This document shows, piece after piece, positions 50,982 through 62,731 of a DNA stretch of 64,000 bases (its first letter is position 1; every line of letters starts with the position of its first letter). The notes under the pieces are model-generated. The model worked only from the letters and a program-made list of their open reading frames with translations, did no database searches and was not told where the DNA came from. The position numbers and the translations under genes were made by a program. Origin of the DNA: Prunus persica (taxonomy: Eukaryota; Streptophyta; Magnoliopsida; Rosales; Rosaceae); NCBI RefSeq assembly GCF_000346465.2, contig NC_034009.1, forward strand, positions 39,238,844-39,302,843, read 5' to 3'.

Positions 50982-52152
50982 TAATCCTCCATCATTTGTG
51001 CTAGTGCATTGTCTAATCAGCGTTTAGTTTTGTCTTGCAGCCTAAGGAGTTGCAGAACCTAAAGGAGGCTGTAATGAAATCTGATGATGGGGAAGAGTTG
51101 AAGGGAAAATTTGATCCAGAGAAACACATTGATGCTCATTTGCCTGTTCGGGTTAATGAGCAAAGAGTGAGTAACCTGTTGCAGTCACTCCTTGTGGGCG
51201 GCTCAGTATTTGCAATCTTTGTAATAAAAAAGATACCTACCTCAGTTCTTTGGGGATACTTTGCCTACATGGCGATCGATAGTCTACCCGGGAATCAGTT
51301 CTGGGAGAGGATCTTGCTGCTCTTCATCAGCCCTAGCCGGCGTTACAAGTAAGTCAGTTTAATAGTGGTTTAGAAGTTTTATTAAACTTTGAATCATAAT
51401 CTTGATTCATCTTTAATTTCTGTCATTTTTCTTGGACAGAGTCTTGGAGGGTTCTCATGCTTCATTTGTGGAGTTAGTACCATTCAAGTACATTGTTGCA
51501 TTTACGCTCTTCCAACTCGTATACTTTCTGATATGCTTTGGGGTGACATGGATACCTATAGCTGGAATATTGTTCCCACTGCCATTCTTCGTTCTCATAA
51601 GCATAAGGGAACATGTGCTACCCAAGTTCTTTCATCCTGCCCATCTACAAGAACTGGATTCTTGTGAGTGGGAGGAAGTTCCCGGTGCTCCACAAGTATG
51701 TCTCGTTTCCTTTCATTGCTAATTAATTTGCAGAATGAATGTTTTGTTTTAGTTATTTTGATAAATGTATTTGAAGGATTTTAATTCATGGCCTATTGCA
51801 CACTGTGTGAGCAGGAAAAAGTACCACCTGAACCCGGTAACGACGAGGGCGCAGACTATGATGATGAGATATTAGATGAGATGACAACAAGCAGAGGTGA
51901 ACTAAAGCTTAGAACCAGCTTCAGTAGTGAAGACAGGCTCTCTCATGTAAGACTGTTAAAGAATGACCTTAATGCTTCTTTCCATATAATGACTCCTTAA
52001 AGTCAACTCTGTTTGTATATGCCAATATCCTGTATTATAAAACTTACCTCTCCAGAGATGAATAAACAATTTGATTACAAGTTATCAATCAGTTCAACGC
52101 CATATTTACATGCAAATTTGTGCAGGTGCACCCGGAAGATGGCCGAATATGA
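48813..52152 (+). CDS. Boron (borate) transporter, BOR6/BOR7-type
   Basis: Thirteen exons: 48813-48916, 48994-49076, 49269-49461, 49574-49712, 49804-49969, 50085-50251, 50371-50544, 50637-50732, 50811-50933, 51041-51348, 51440-51695, 51815-51946, 52126-52152. They join in phase to 655 residues. BOR proteins are SLC4-like borate exporters in the plasma membrane that load boron toward xylem or growing tissues. Family landmarks are [84 protein letters not shown] and [12 protein letters not shown]. Many membrane spans are visible. The short C-terminus ([14 protein letters not shown] then 25 residues) suits the BOR4-7 side rather than BOR1. Position next to the AKT5/6-type gene supports BOR6/7. 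Confidence 0.93.
50951..50978. repeat. (AT)n microsatellite in BOR intron 9
   Basis: About 14 AT units. The copy in the downstream BOR pseudogene has a much shorter run at the matching place. Confidence 0.85.
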
Positions 52153-52833
52153 GGAGACAGTGGATGCTAATCAAATTATAGATTGATTGAGATCTAAGCT
52201 TGTGCTTTTCATGATGAGAGAAATGATGGTTAAGCTCCTCAGCAGAGGATTGTTGAAGGACAAGGATGCCTAGCTTGAAAAAGACAAGTTATGGATTGAG
52301 CAAAGCACATATAGAAAGTTATTTTTTTTAAGGCAAAATTGAGGGACAAGGAGTAGAGATGAGGGGATAACAAAGGGTGTAAATTTTTTTTTTTCTTCTT
52401 TTTGATGGAAGCCAGAGGGTGTACTAAAATTTTCACTTCTATTGGTTTTCCATTTTACAAATCTTTGTAGTTAAACCACAATTCCAGATTAGGTTCTTAT
52501 CATTTATCTACGGTTTTCTTCTTTTTCTTGTTGGCATTCCCTTAGCTTTTGCAGTGTGTTCGAGTTAAACTGAACCCGGTTAGAAGCTCGATACTTTATG
52601 GATTTACGGTTTACCTGATACAAGGTTTCGACCAAAAAAAAAAAAACCTGATACAAGGTTTGATTTGTATGAACACTAAATTATATATCAACTTTTGTTA
52701 CAAAATTATAACAGAAATGTGCCTACCTAAGAAACTACATCTAGAAAAAAATTATGAATATTACTCTAGGAGATGACAGTTACAAGCATGTCATCTGCTA
52801 AAACCTCCATCCCATTTCTGGCCTTTTGCATCA
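52153..52833. other. Convergent spacer between BOR and AKT genes
   Basis: The 681 bp hold the BOR and AKT 3' UTRs. Short low-complexity A/T runs are present and no gene. Confidence 0.5.
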
Positions 52834-55800
52834 TCAAATCCCATCATCACCAACAACAAGAAGATGGTCACCATCTCTAACAAGCTGTATATCTTCAATT
52901 TCAGCTCCTTCTTTGGTTAAAACTTTGGTGGGACTAAACTGAAATTTTTTGGCACCAATGTCAAGTAGTTCTTGAAGGGACTCTGGCAGAAGCACAAGCT
53001 TTGCAGCAGTTTCACCTTTTTCCGGGCAGCTAAGAATCACTCTGGCAGGATAGCTTATCTTACTTAGGGTACTGGTAAAAATGCCTGAAGATGTAGCAAA
53101 GTCTTTCTCTCTCTCCCCTGCATGTTTTGAAATTAACCTTGTCAAAACTTGGACACAATGTAATCAAAGTTCTTAATTGCTTTTCCTTTGTACCATTAAC
53201 TCTCAGTCTCAAAATTTCATCACCAAGTGTTCCAAAAGTTCAAGGTTCAGTAAAAGGCCGCTACTTCTAGTAGGTCGAGTACTAATGCACTCATGCATTC
53301 ACGTACGTGGTGAGAGAGTTTGCAAAGAGAAGAAAAATGGAATTTATAGCATCATCCTCCAAAGAAATTACAGAGAAAAGTGAGATATATGTGTACCTGT
53401 ATTGGCAGCTGACATGATCCCAAAAAGCGAATTACGGAAGTTTTTAGCTCTTCTCCAAGTATTTTCCGTTGATGATATTTCAGAGCCGGATGGCCTACTA
53501 TCACGGGCATAGGGAGGTAAGGCGGGCTCACTCCGGAACTTCCCATGGTGTGGTAGCACAGGATCTTTTGCCATTGAAACAATAGTTGGTTTCTTAATCT
53601 CTGATTTCTTCTGAAACAATTCTATTATTTCTTCATGTCCCTGATGCTCTGCCAAACCCCTAGGATTCCATCCGTAGCTATCCGGCTTGTCAGCATCCGC
53701 TCCTTTTTCTAAGAGGAACTTAACTATCTCAACATTTGCTTCACATACTGCTGTGTGAAGTGCTGTAGTCCCATTGCTCTTGGGCAGCGTTACATCACCT
53801 CCATGTTTGGCTATGTCTTTAAGAAGCTGTAAGTTGTTTTGCTCAACAGCAGCACAAGCAAAACTACCCACATTGCCAGAAGTTATATGTGCTCCATTGT
53901 TTAAAAGAAGTTTGATCAAAGATTCATGTTTCCCTGATATTGCTTCCCACAGAGGAACATTTCCTTCCGAATCTGCATGCAAAGTAATGAACACTTAAAT
54001 CCAGGCTAAAATTGATGCATGGCAGATTGTCAGCCATCAGAAAATTTCCTTACCTTGAGTGTTAGGATCTGCTCCAAATTCTAAAAGTAAGAGTGCGCAG
54101 TGCTCGCTTCCATTCGATGCTGCAATATGCTGTCGAAAGACAAAAGAAAAGGCATACAGAATAAGCTCGAAGTCTCACATGCAAAGGCCATATGGGACGA
54201 GTGTATTTGTGCAGATATAAAGATAGGATGATGTGAGCACCATAGCTGTTCTTCCATTATCATCCGTCTCATTTGGATCTGAACCCCGCCTGAGCAAATG
54301 GTGCAGCAACAAATCATCACCCCTCTTTGCAGCAAAGCATAAACTAAGAGGCAAATCCATTCTACCCCGAGCCAGCATGTGCTCTATGTCCGCCAAGATT
54401 CCTTGCATCAGGGGATCCTCTATTTCTTTCAAATACTGCATCAACAACATGCATAAGAGACAGCAAAAACCAAAAGATTTTCTTCCTGATAATAAAGAAT
54501 AACAAACAATGATCAATGTAAGAAATTTACATACCTGAAGAAAATTGTTCATGATAATTGTTCCATCTCCAACATTTGCCTGAACAATATTTAAGAAAGC
54601 TGTACGGTTCAAACGCAGAAGCTGACAGAGTCCTTTCGTACGAACTGTGACCATTTGAGGCCTGTAGCAAATCACCCCAATCTCACCAACAACGTCTCCT
54701 GTCTTCGCTTCACGAACAACCTGCAGTCATTGCACAACAAGCTCATCACTAGTAAGAAAACACCAATGTTAAGTTTTGCAAGACACCTGAACAAAGATTT
54801 ATATTATTAAACTTGCCGGTTCTGCTCCATTCCTTTGCAAAATTAGTTCCTGTTAGCAAGTAACAAGAATCAGAAGCTATTTTGACCGAATAAAAAGACA
54901 AAACAAAAGAAAAGGAAAAAGGTGGCCTGTGATTCATGTGCCAAAGAGTGTGAATAGCTTAGTTTCATATTCTTACCACAGCGCCAGTGACTACTATATA
55001 CAAGTCAGTGGGTGCTTCATTCTGCAAAATTACATCTTCTTTTGGAGGAAAATACTCAGCCTTCATCTCGGAGACCTTAACCAAAGACATGGAAGTAAAA
55101 CGAAGTGTATTACGTACATGTAAGATTACAGGAAACACAGGAAAAAAGCTTTATGTCCAAGCACCACCAACAAATACGAATTACTGAAAGCTTAAGAAGT
55201 ACCAGTTGGAAAAGCAAGTCTCTTGATACCCCCTGGAACAAGTAGACACTGTCAACAAGTGGATAGAAGAGATAGTGTGAAATACTTGATCTAATGGCTT
55301 TAGGGAGTGCATCAAGAGTCTCTTGCTGCTGCAGCCCTTCTGAATTAGTTCTGTACTTCAAACACAAATGAGCAAGCATCTGCTCATGCAGGCGATCAGG
55401 TATTTGGTTTCGTTGCGCAAAACTTGTGGCAGCTTGAATAGTATCTCTCTGAGTCCAGACAAGCAAGTCCAAGATAATGGGAAATGAAAAGGGATATATG
55501 TTAGTCATAACTTGAAAAGTGCTATACTTGTGAATCTGTCAGGACAATGCAGTTTATTTCTATATTTCCTAAGTAACAATTTACAAACTTTAGTAGTCAA
55601 AAGTATAATGTTAGTGCAAATACAAAAAAAAATCATTTTGGTTCAACCAAACCATGTCCTGGTAGGGGATAGCTTCTTTCCTATAGCTCATGCAGAAGAA
55701 ATTGAACTATGATAAGTATTTTGCCATGAAACACGATAAATAGCTTTCGTACATAAAACAGAATAACTTCAGGTGATTAAGAATTCACTTGTCCAATTTT

Positions 55801-57798
55801 GAGCAGTCAAGAAACCCACAGTCTACTGGATAACAGAAGAGTGTGTCAAACCGAAAAAAGGTAAGAAAGAATGTACGTACAAATTGTCTAGTTCGAGCAG
55901 TCCCATGGACAATCAAGTTAGTCATGTTTCCAATCAAGTAAGCTTGCAGCCCAAGATTAAAGAGCATATAGAAGATATCAAATATCATCTCCAGTGAATT
56001 TACAGGATGCAAATCACCATAGCCAGTAGTTGTAAGGGTGATTATGGACCAGTACATTGAGGTCACATACCGATCCCACAAACTGATATCATGAAAGTTA
56101 TCTGTAATAAGCCCAAGCCATGTCCTTCTTGGGTTACGATTATGTGCAGCAAGAAAATAGAAAAAGCAACCGGCACAATGAACTGTAAGTAGAGTAACCT
56201 ACAAGCACAAGAAAAGCCCGATGATCATGAGAAACATCAGTAATAGAAAATCACACCAGTATTTCATAAAAATGACTAGATATTAGTCAAAAGACACTCA
56301 CGAAGATAAGCTTTAAGTATCGAACCCAGAAGTAGCTATAGTTCCTGTCTTTTTCCAATCTAGAATCCAAAGAAAAAAACAAGAGAATGTGAGATCAGTT
56401 CCTGCAACATGCATAGATGAAGACGCTATAAACCAGCATTTACATAATCATCTATGCAGATTAGTCCCACCATGTTATCTCCATTCGTCTCGAGTGGATA
56501 ATTATCACCCTCGAGACTAATGGAGATAACATGATGAATGCTAGGAAAATCAATAGAGGAGGAAGAAGCCATGGGTGCTGGAAAAAAAAAGGGAACAAGA
56601 AGATTGAGGATCGAAGACTGTGAGTCTCAGGCTCTTGATACCATGAAAGGTTTTGAATATTCTCAATGATTTTCATTGAACAATCGTGTGATAATTATAC
56701 ACAATGCTTTGCTTGGTGTCTACACAAAGGATTTCCTATTCTAAGCAAGAATCAAGTCTTTGAGAGACAAGGAATATATATACAGCAAATCTATGAAATA
56801 AATACAAATAAAACAGAAAACTAAATCACATCTCATTATAGTACCTGGCAAACATTGCACTGACTCTTCGGAGACGCCATAGACGAAGGATATTGAAGTA
56901 TCCATAGGTCTCAAGAGGAGGAGGCAAAACACTCTGAGCAAGTTCTGAAGGGATTGTGGAGATGATGTCAAAAGCCAACCAGGTTTTGGCATATCTCAGA
57001 GCAATTAGCTTGGGATTGTCAATGAGGAGATAAGAAGTCTTATCAAGGTAGGCCACAAAGAACGTCAAAACAATGTCAATGGCAAAAAATCCATTTACAA
57101 CATTATCAGTAATGGCCAGGGGTCCTTTTGCTCTGTCCATAAATCCAAATTCAAAAGGGCACACCCAGGCCGTGTAGAAAACCAGGCATACCAGAAATGA
57201 CTGCCAAAGTCTGCAAAATTAAGACCCAAAATGTAAACTTTATTAATGCAAGGATTTCAAAAACAAAATGTCACACTCAAAATGATACATAAAACCCATC
57301 AAGACACAGCATAAAAACCCCATGGACGATTGAAAACATCATAAAAGAAGAACCAAACTGGGCCATAAAAATTCTAGTTTTTCATGATCTCATGCATTGT
57401 ACAAATCAAATCATATCAACCCATTTGAACACAGACATTGACATGCAAAACCAACAAGAAAATTTTGAAACTTGAATTGAATTGAGAGAGAGAGAGAGAG
57501 AGAGAGTCTCTCACCTGTAATGAGAATGAAAGGGAGTGATAATGAAACGACGTAGCTTATGTCTGGGACGGTTTCTAGAAGTGGCACCAAGAGAAGGCAA
57601 AATGCCATCGTTAATGCTATACTGGCTGGTCTGGCTTCCTTCATCCCTTGACATTTGCTCTGTCGTCTCTTTCTCTCTAATGCCATGCCCACACATGGCC
57701 ATTGATATCGACATTGGCATCAAACCCTTCATCTTTACAACACCTTCATTGTGATCACAAGTCATCATCTTCCTCCTTTGCCTCTGAACTCTGCCCAA
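52834..57798 (-). CDS. Shaker-type inward K+ channel, AKT5/AKT6 (SPIK)-like
   Basis: Twelve exons: 57798-57515, 57210-56845, 56359-56302, 56198-55881, 55448-55203, 55075-54977, 54849-54817, 54720-54535, 54435-54241, 54129-54054, 53972-53397, 53117-52834. They join in phase to 906 residues. Order of parts: N-terminus ending [10 protein letters not shown]1-S6 with voltage sensor [19 protein letters not shown]; pore [13 protein letters not shown] (filter about 293-298); C-linker and cyclic-nucleotide-binding-like domain ([17 protein letters not shown]); ankyrin repeats ([18 protein letters not shown]); C-terminal KHA domain ([32 protein letters not shown]). The [15 protein letters not shown] region and ankyrin text favour AKT5/6 over AKT1. 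In Arabidopsis AKT6 drives K+ uptake in pollen tubes. Intron 7 uses a GC donor. The start Met is the first in frame; later Mets at residues 11 and 12 are possible. Confidence 0.92.
54721..54816 (-). other. GC-AG intron in the K+ channel gene
   Basis: Between exons 7 and 8 the frame requires ...GCAGAACCG|GCAAGT for the donor and TGCAG|GTTGTT for the acceptor. The only nearby GT (4 nt further on) would shift the frame to a stop. GCAAGT is the usual context of rare GC donors. Confidence 0.85.
56465..56830 (-). mobile_element. Ty1/copia retrotransposon fragment in K+ channel intron 2
   Basis: On the minus strand an LTR-like 3' part ends CA at 56644. It is followed at once by TGGTATCAAGAGCC (56643-56630), which matches the usual initiator-tRNA-Met primer binding site TGGTATCAGAGC with one extra base. 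A frame from 56572 begins [18 protein letters not shown] then LEGDNYPL, the typical start of plant copia Gag. The frame then breaks at an inverted copy of its own text, and the rest of the element is missing. The left edge of the LTR is not defined. Confidence 0.72.
57484..57506. repeat. (GA)n microsatellite
   Basis: About 11 GA units just inside intron 1 of the K+ channel gene, next to the donor. Confidence 0.85.
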
Positions 57799-58505
57799 CT
57801 ATTCCTCTGTTTCTCTCTCTCCAACGTAATCCATAGTTAATCTCTCTCCTTGGTTTCACCAAAAAAAAAAAAGAGAGAGAGAGAAACAAAGGAAGCTGTG
57901 CGCTCTCTTTGTTTTCTCTTTTCTCTTTTCCTCGTACGTAGACAAGCAATTTGTTTTTCTTATGTAAGATTGGTTTTTGAGGATCAATTTAAACTAACAG
58001 AACCAAAGAGCAGTGCCTGAGTGTGTCACTCGTAAAAACAGTGTTGAATTCAATCTTAACAAACCTACACGTTTCTTTGTCCTTATCTACCGCTTCCATT
58101 GTGTTTAAACTTGACAACCAAACAATCAATTTTTTCAGGAACACAACATAATTGACACATTGGCCTACATGTGGCAAACATGCACCTACAAAAAAATATT
58201 ACGTTCTATTGGGAAAAAAAAAGGGTTAAATTGTTGTTATAATTTCATGCATTTTGTGTTCGTTTGCAGATAAGCAGCGAGGACAAATTTGTTACAATAA
58301 ACTACATACAAATGTCAAATGTGAGTTAGGCCGGTCCGCCGTGTCCGGCCCCTTGTATGTGAGTTCGAATTTCATTACCCTAATGTACTAATGTAAAAAG
58401 GGATAAACATCCCTTAAATGTAGGAGCTGAATTGTGAAATAAGGCTGAGTCAGAAATATGGATGCATTGGATCCTTGCTTCCTTATATTCAGGTTTTTAT
58501 ATAAC

Positions 58506-58506
<1 letters not shown>

Positions 58507-58548
<42 letters not shown>
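58507..58548. repeat. (AG)n microsatellite, 21 units
   Basis: A perfect dinucleotide run of about 42 bp. Likely polymorphic. Confidence 0.9.
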
Positions 58549-58552
<4 letters not shown>

Positions 58553-59625
58553 TTAATAAGAGCAATGAGAATCTGAATTTTAGACCAATGCAAGAATGGG
58601 ATATAATATTTAGTGTCATGTTCAACTTTCTTTTTTGTTCAAAGCATCGTCACCCTGTAAATTTGAGCCCACCAATTTGTCTTTGCCTTTGGACAAGTTC
58701 TCTACAGGGCTTAGCTTTAGTTACCTTCAGCCCTACATGAGCCACCCATGCATCGAATATAAAGTGTATAAATATGAACGATCTGAAATAAGAAATTTGG
58801 GTTTGAATTCAGTTCAAAATGCATGTTACTCGATGGGATTTTTTCAGATATGAATATAATTAACATATAATTTGATTATCTTAAAGAACGATTGATTCCA
58901 AGTGTTGAAAGAGAACACATGGAGGAGAAGTGATTCTAATTTCTAAACAAATGGTGGGTTTGAAAGCGGAGAATGTGAAAAAATATTTTAGTGGGTGGGG
59001 AGAGTTTGAAAAAGGAAAACAAAACATTACTTTGATGTTTAAACACTTGAATAATATTATATGGAAGCCGGAGCCTAGTCTATTGGAAAATGCACTTCAT
59101 TTTATAAATTAGTGTTCTCAAGTTCGAATGCCTATGACATATTGGCAATGTATGTGTGTGAGAAAATTTTATCCCTCTCTTAACTTTGGAAACAAAAAAA
59201 AAATTAAAATGGAAATATAAAATGACTTAGTTTTCAACATAAATAGAGCACCGGCAAGAGATTTATAGTTCAAGTGGTTGAGATTTTTATAAGAAACACG
59301 TGTGATATATGATTGGCTCTTATTTCTTTTTCGGTGATTAAAAAATGAAATATTGCTGCTTCTCAAAATAATAATAATTCTAACTTGGGGCCTCATTAAT
59401 CTTAAGATCCAATATCCAAGCTCCACAACTGTGCTTATTTGGTGGCCCATAAAACAATAGAGTAGCATTGGCTCTTCAGCCCGAGCCAGGAGCCCTTTCC
59501 TTTTCAGGTGGCCCGATACGAAACGACGACGTGTCGGTCATTGGAGTCGTCAATTCGTCATAGCCATAGCCACCACAACTTCGCTGCCCCTCAAAAACTC
59601 AACGATTTTTCGAGAAACTCTGCAC

Positions 59626-59628
<3 letters not shown>

Positions 59629-59662
<34 letters not shown>

Positions 59663-59664
59663 GA
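59629..59664. repeat. (GA)n tract in the QCR7 leader
   Basis: A GA run with one GGG interruption ends 7 bp before the QCR7 start codon, so it is probably in the 5' UTR. Confidence 0.85.
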
Positions 59665-59671
59665 AGGCAAA

Positions 59672-60906
59672 ATGGCGTCGTTTCTGCAATCGTTGGTAGA
59701 TCCAAGGAAGAATTGGTTCGCCCGTCAGCACATGAAGGCCGTCTCTCAACGCCTCCGCCATTACGGTTCGCCTCTCTTTCACAAACCCTAATCTATATGT
59801 GTGTGTGTAAGTATGTATATTCTGATTTGATTCGATTTGATTTATGCTGAATTGGGTATGAAAATTAGGGCTTCGATACGACGATCTGTACGATCCCTAC
59901 TACGATTTGGACATCAAGGAGGCTTTGAATCGGCTACCAAGGGAGATAGTGGATGCTCGTAACCAGCGTCTCAAGCGCGCCATGGACCTCTCCATGAAGC
60001 ACGAGTACCTTCCCGAACATCTTCAGGTGCCTTTTGCTTTTACCTCATTTCATTTCCTTTGAATTACTTTCTAAATCTAATTCGTAATGATTTGTGGCCT
60101 GAGATATTTGATTTCAATTTGGTTTCATGTGCTAATATAAAAAGGATGGTAGTAATTGCAAACAAAGGGTGTTCATTTCTAATGCTTATGATAGCATTTG
60201 CATTAAGATTTGCTATGAAATCCTTTTAGTGGGTGTAGATTCTTGTATTTTAAATATGTATTTTTCCGTGCATATTGTAAATACCATTCTCAGCATACTC
60301 TCTTTTATTGTTAAAATTTGACTGTAAATATTTGCCTTTCTTTATCTATTTTGCAGGCACAGCAAACACCATTCAGGAGCTACCTTCAGGAAATGCTGGC
60401 TCTTGTAAGTACCATTATGTTGCTCCTTTGCTACTTCTTTCTTGGGTAATTCAGTTTGTGTTCGTATGGTCAACTATGAAGCTCCTATTTACCAACCCTA
60501 TTTGAGTATCTACCCAAAACATAGAAGTATGCCGGAGATTGTTTTCTTTTTTAAGCAAACTTGATGGAAGGAATAGTTAGTATTCCATTTTCATTTGTTC
60601 ACCATGTTAAGTTATTCGATATATGTTCAGTGTGCTACATGCATTTGTAATTTTGCAGTGAGACTCATATTGGTTCCCCTTTCTGTTATGGTTTTTGTTC
60701 TCTTACCCCGTGTGGAACAGAAGATATAGAATAATGACTGTACAGATTAATTTGATGGATGTCCTACCGAAAAAACTTATGACATGTTGCACGAATGAGT
60801 TGTTGGTAAATGTTTAATTATGCTTTCTATTTTTCAGGTGAAGAGGGAGAAAGCAGAGCGTGAAGCTTTGGGAGCATTGCCACTCTATCAGCGCACCATT
60901 CCATAA
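59672..60906 (+). CDS. QCR7: Cytochrome b-c1 complex subunit 7 (mitochondrial complex III)
   Basis: Four exons (59672-59765, 59869-60026, 60357-60404, 60838-60906) join in phase to 122 residues, the exact family length. QCR7 is a small matrix-side subunit needed for assembly of the ubiquinol-cytochrome c reductase core around cytochrome b. The conserved plant text LRYDDLYDPYYDLDIKEALN, LPREIVDARNQRLKRA and DLSMKHEYLP is present, as is the ending EREALGALPLYQRTIP. There is no cleavable presequence, as usual for this subunit. The MASFLQ start is conserved. Confidence 0.97.
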
Positions 60907-61768
60907 GCATGTTATTGCCTCTTGTAGCTATTTTTTGTTGGAATGGTTCGTTGGACGAAATTATAGCAGTGTTTCTGGTAGATGTTTCCATACCTTAAGG
61001 GAGATTGTTTTCTGTTCTAGAAGCTTTTCCCAATTGTTGGCATTTGAGGACCTGAATTGGAACTTCCTGGATGGTTGTCATATTCTGGAAGTCCCTTGGT
61101 TTTTTCATAATAAATGTATGATCCAAATTTAACTTCTTTAATATGCTTGATTGCAATAAGCTGACTTTCTCTATGAATGGATGCGAGATGGGTTCGAATT
61201 TTGCTATTTCACTAAGTAATTTTGACCAGTCTGCAAGTCACCCGTTTTCTACTGGACTAGACTTGCTTGGCGGTTTTTACCGTTCTTAGTTCATAGAAAT
61301 GGTGATGATGTTTTTCAAGGTATTTAAAAAGTTCATTTGTAACTAACGTTTTTCAAGCAAATTCCTACCTATAGAGAAAAGTAAGCAAGTATTTTTCTTT
61401 GATAGAATAGAAGAAGACCCACCTAACCTATAGAGCAAATTTTAAAACCAAGGTTCGCGTGAAACCCATGTCATGTCAAATGCAAATTCCTATTTACATG
61501 ATTTGGTGAATTGAACAAAACTTATGAGAGTGATGGAATTTAGAAAAAAATTGACTCGTAAATGGTGGATGATTAATTTAGAGGTGTCAAATGGGTCGTG
61601 TGATGCTGGCTCGACTCATTTAAAATAGTGTCACTAAATTAATCGTGTCAAGCCACGATACATCTAATTAATCGGACAATGCCATGCTAGCCCATTTATT
61701 AACTTCATTGAACCGAGCTCGGCCCAAAAAAAAAATAAAAAATTACTTAGTTAGTCGACTACCATTTA
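60907..61768. other. QCR7 3' flank and repeat-like sequence
   Basis: The first part is the probable 3' UTR. From about 61576, motifs such as AAATGGGTCGTG and GAGCTCGGCCC recur in relation to 62330-62540, suggesting one larger repeat interrupted by the MITE at 61769-62208. Confidence 0.4.
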
Positions 61769-62208
61769 GAGCATTTCCATCCATGGTGGCCAGCACAGGC
61801 AGAAGGCCCTTCTAGCTCCCAAAAATCAACTCCAGCGGTGAAGGCCAGCTCGGGCAAGGAGTTGGCTCCATCAGCCTGGGCAAGCTCAAAGGCAAGACTT
61901 GCATGGGTTTGCTTATGTCAACATGACATCAGCAACCAATTTAAATACCCAAGAAAATTAAATAAAATACCAAAAAATTCAGAAATTTTTTTATTTATTA
62001 ATACCTAGCCATGTTCTTCACTTCCCACACCAAAACTCCATACAAATTCCTCTCCTCATATCTCATATGAATAGTATTTGCCTTTACTTGTCATGACAAT
62101 GGATGGAAAAGCAAAATTAAAAAAAGTAAGGTAATCACTATTCACATGAATAGTATTTGCCCTTACTTGCCCTTGCCCTTTGTTATGGCACCATGGGTGG
62201 AAGTACTC
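61769..62208. mobile_element. Tourist/Harbinger-like MITE
   Basis: A 440-bp element begins GAGCATTTCCATCCATGGTG and ends, inverted, GAGTACTTCCACCCATGGTG. TTA stands on both sides (61766-61768 and 62209-62211). Repeats around CCCTTACTTGCCC and CTTTACTTGTCATG lie inside. It is non-coding. Confidence 0.78.
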
Positions 62209-62731
62209 TTATGAGTAAGTTTTTTTCGTTTTTTTTTTCTAATTTGAATTTTTTTCATATATGAGACAATTTTATTTTCAACTCCCAATCATCAGTAGAA
62301 AAGACAATATCTAAAACTTCGTTGAAAACTGGCATGTCAAATAGGTCAAGTTGATTAAGCAAGGCGCGAGTCCAGCCCATTTAAATGGGGCATGACAATA
62401 CCCAAGTATGATTATTGGTAGGCCGTGTTGAGATCAAAAAATTAAGGTCAGTGGATCAAGCCGGCTCGCACCCCATCATGGACTATGCTTGACCCGAGCC
62501 AGCTTAAAGCCCGGCCTATCCCACTTAACTTTTTTTTAGGCCCATTCCAAAAATTCCTTGGAAACATGGATGTTTGGAAGGATAGAAGTTGTGTTCATAG
62601 AAATGAATGATGACTCTCCTCCAAATGTAAGTACTCAAGGCATATATATATAACTAATCTTCCATCATTTGTGTTGGTGTTTTGCCTAATTAGAGTTTGG
62701 TTTTGTCTTGCAGCCTAAGAAGTTGCAGAAC

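Larger units (their letters stand above)
57799..59671. other. Divergent spacer between the AKT-like gene and QCR7
   Basis: Head-to-head promoters lie at each end. The middle is AT-rich with a long (AG)n run and no recognised gene. Confidence 0.5.
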
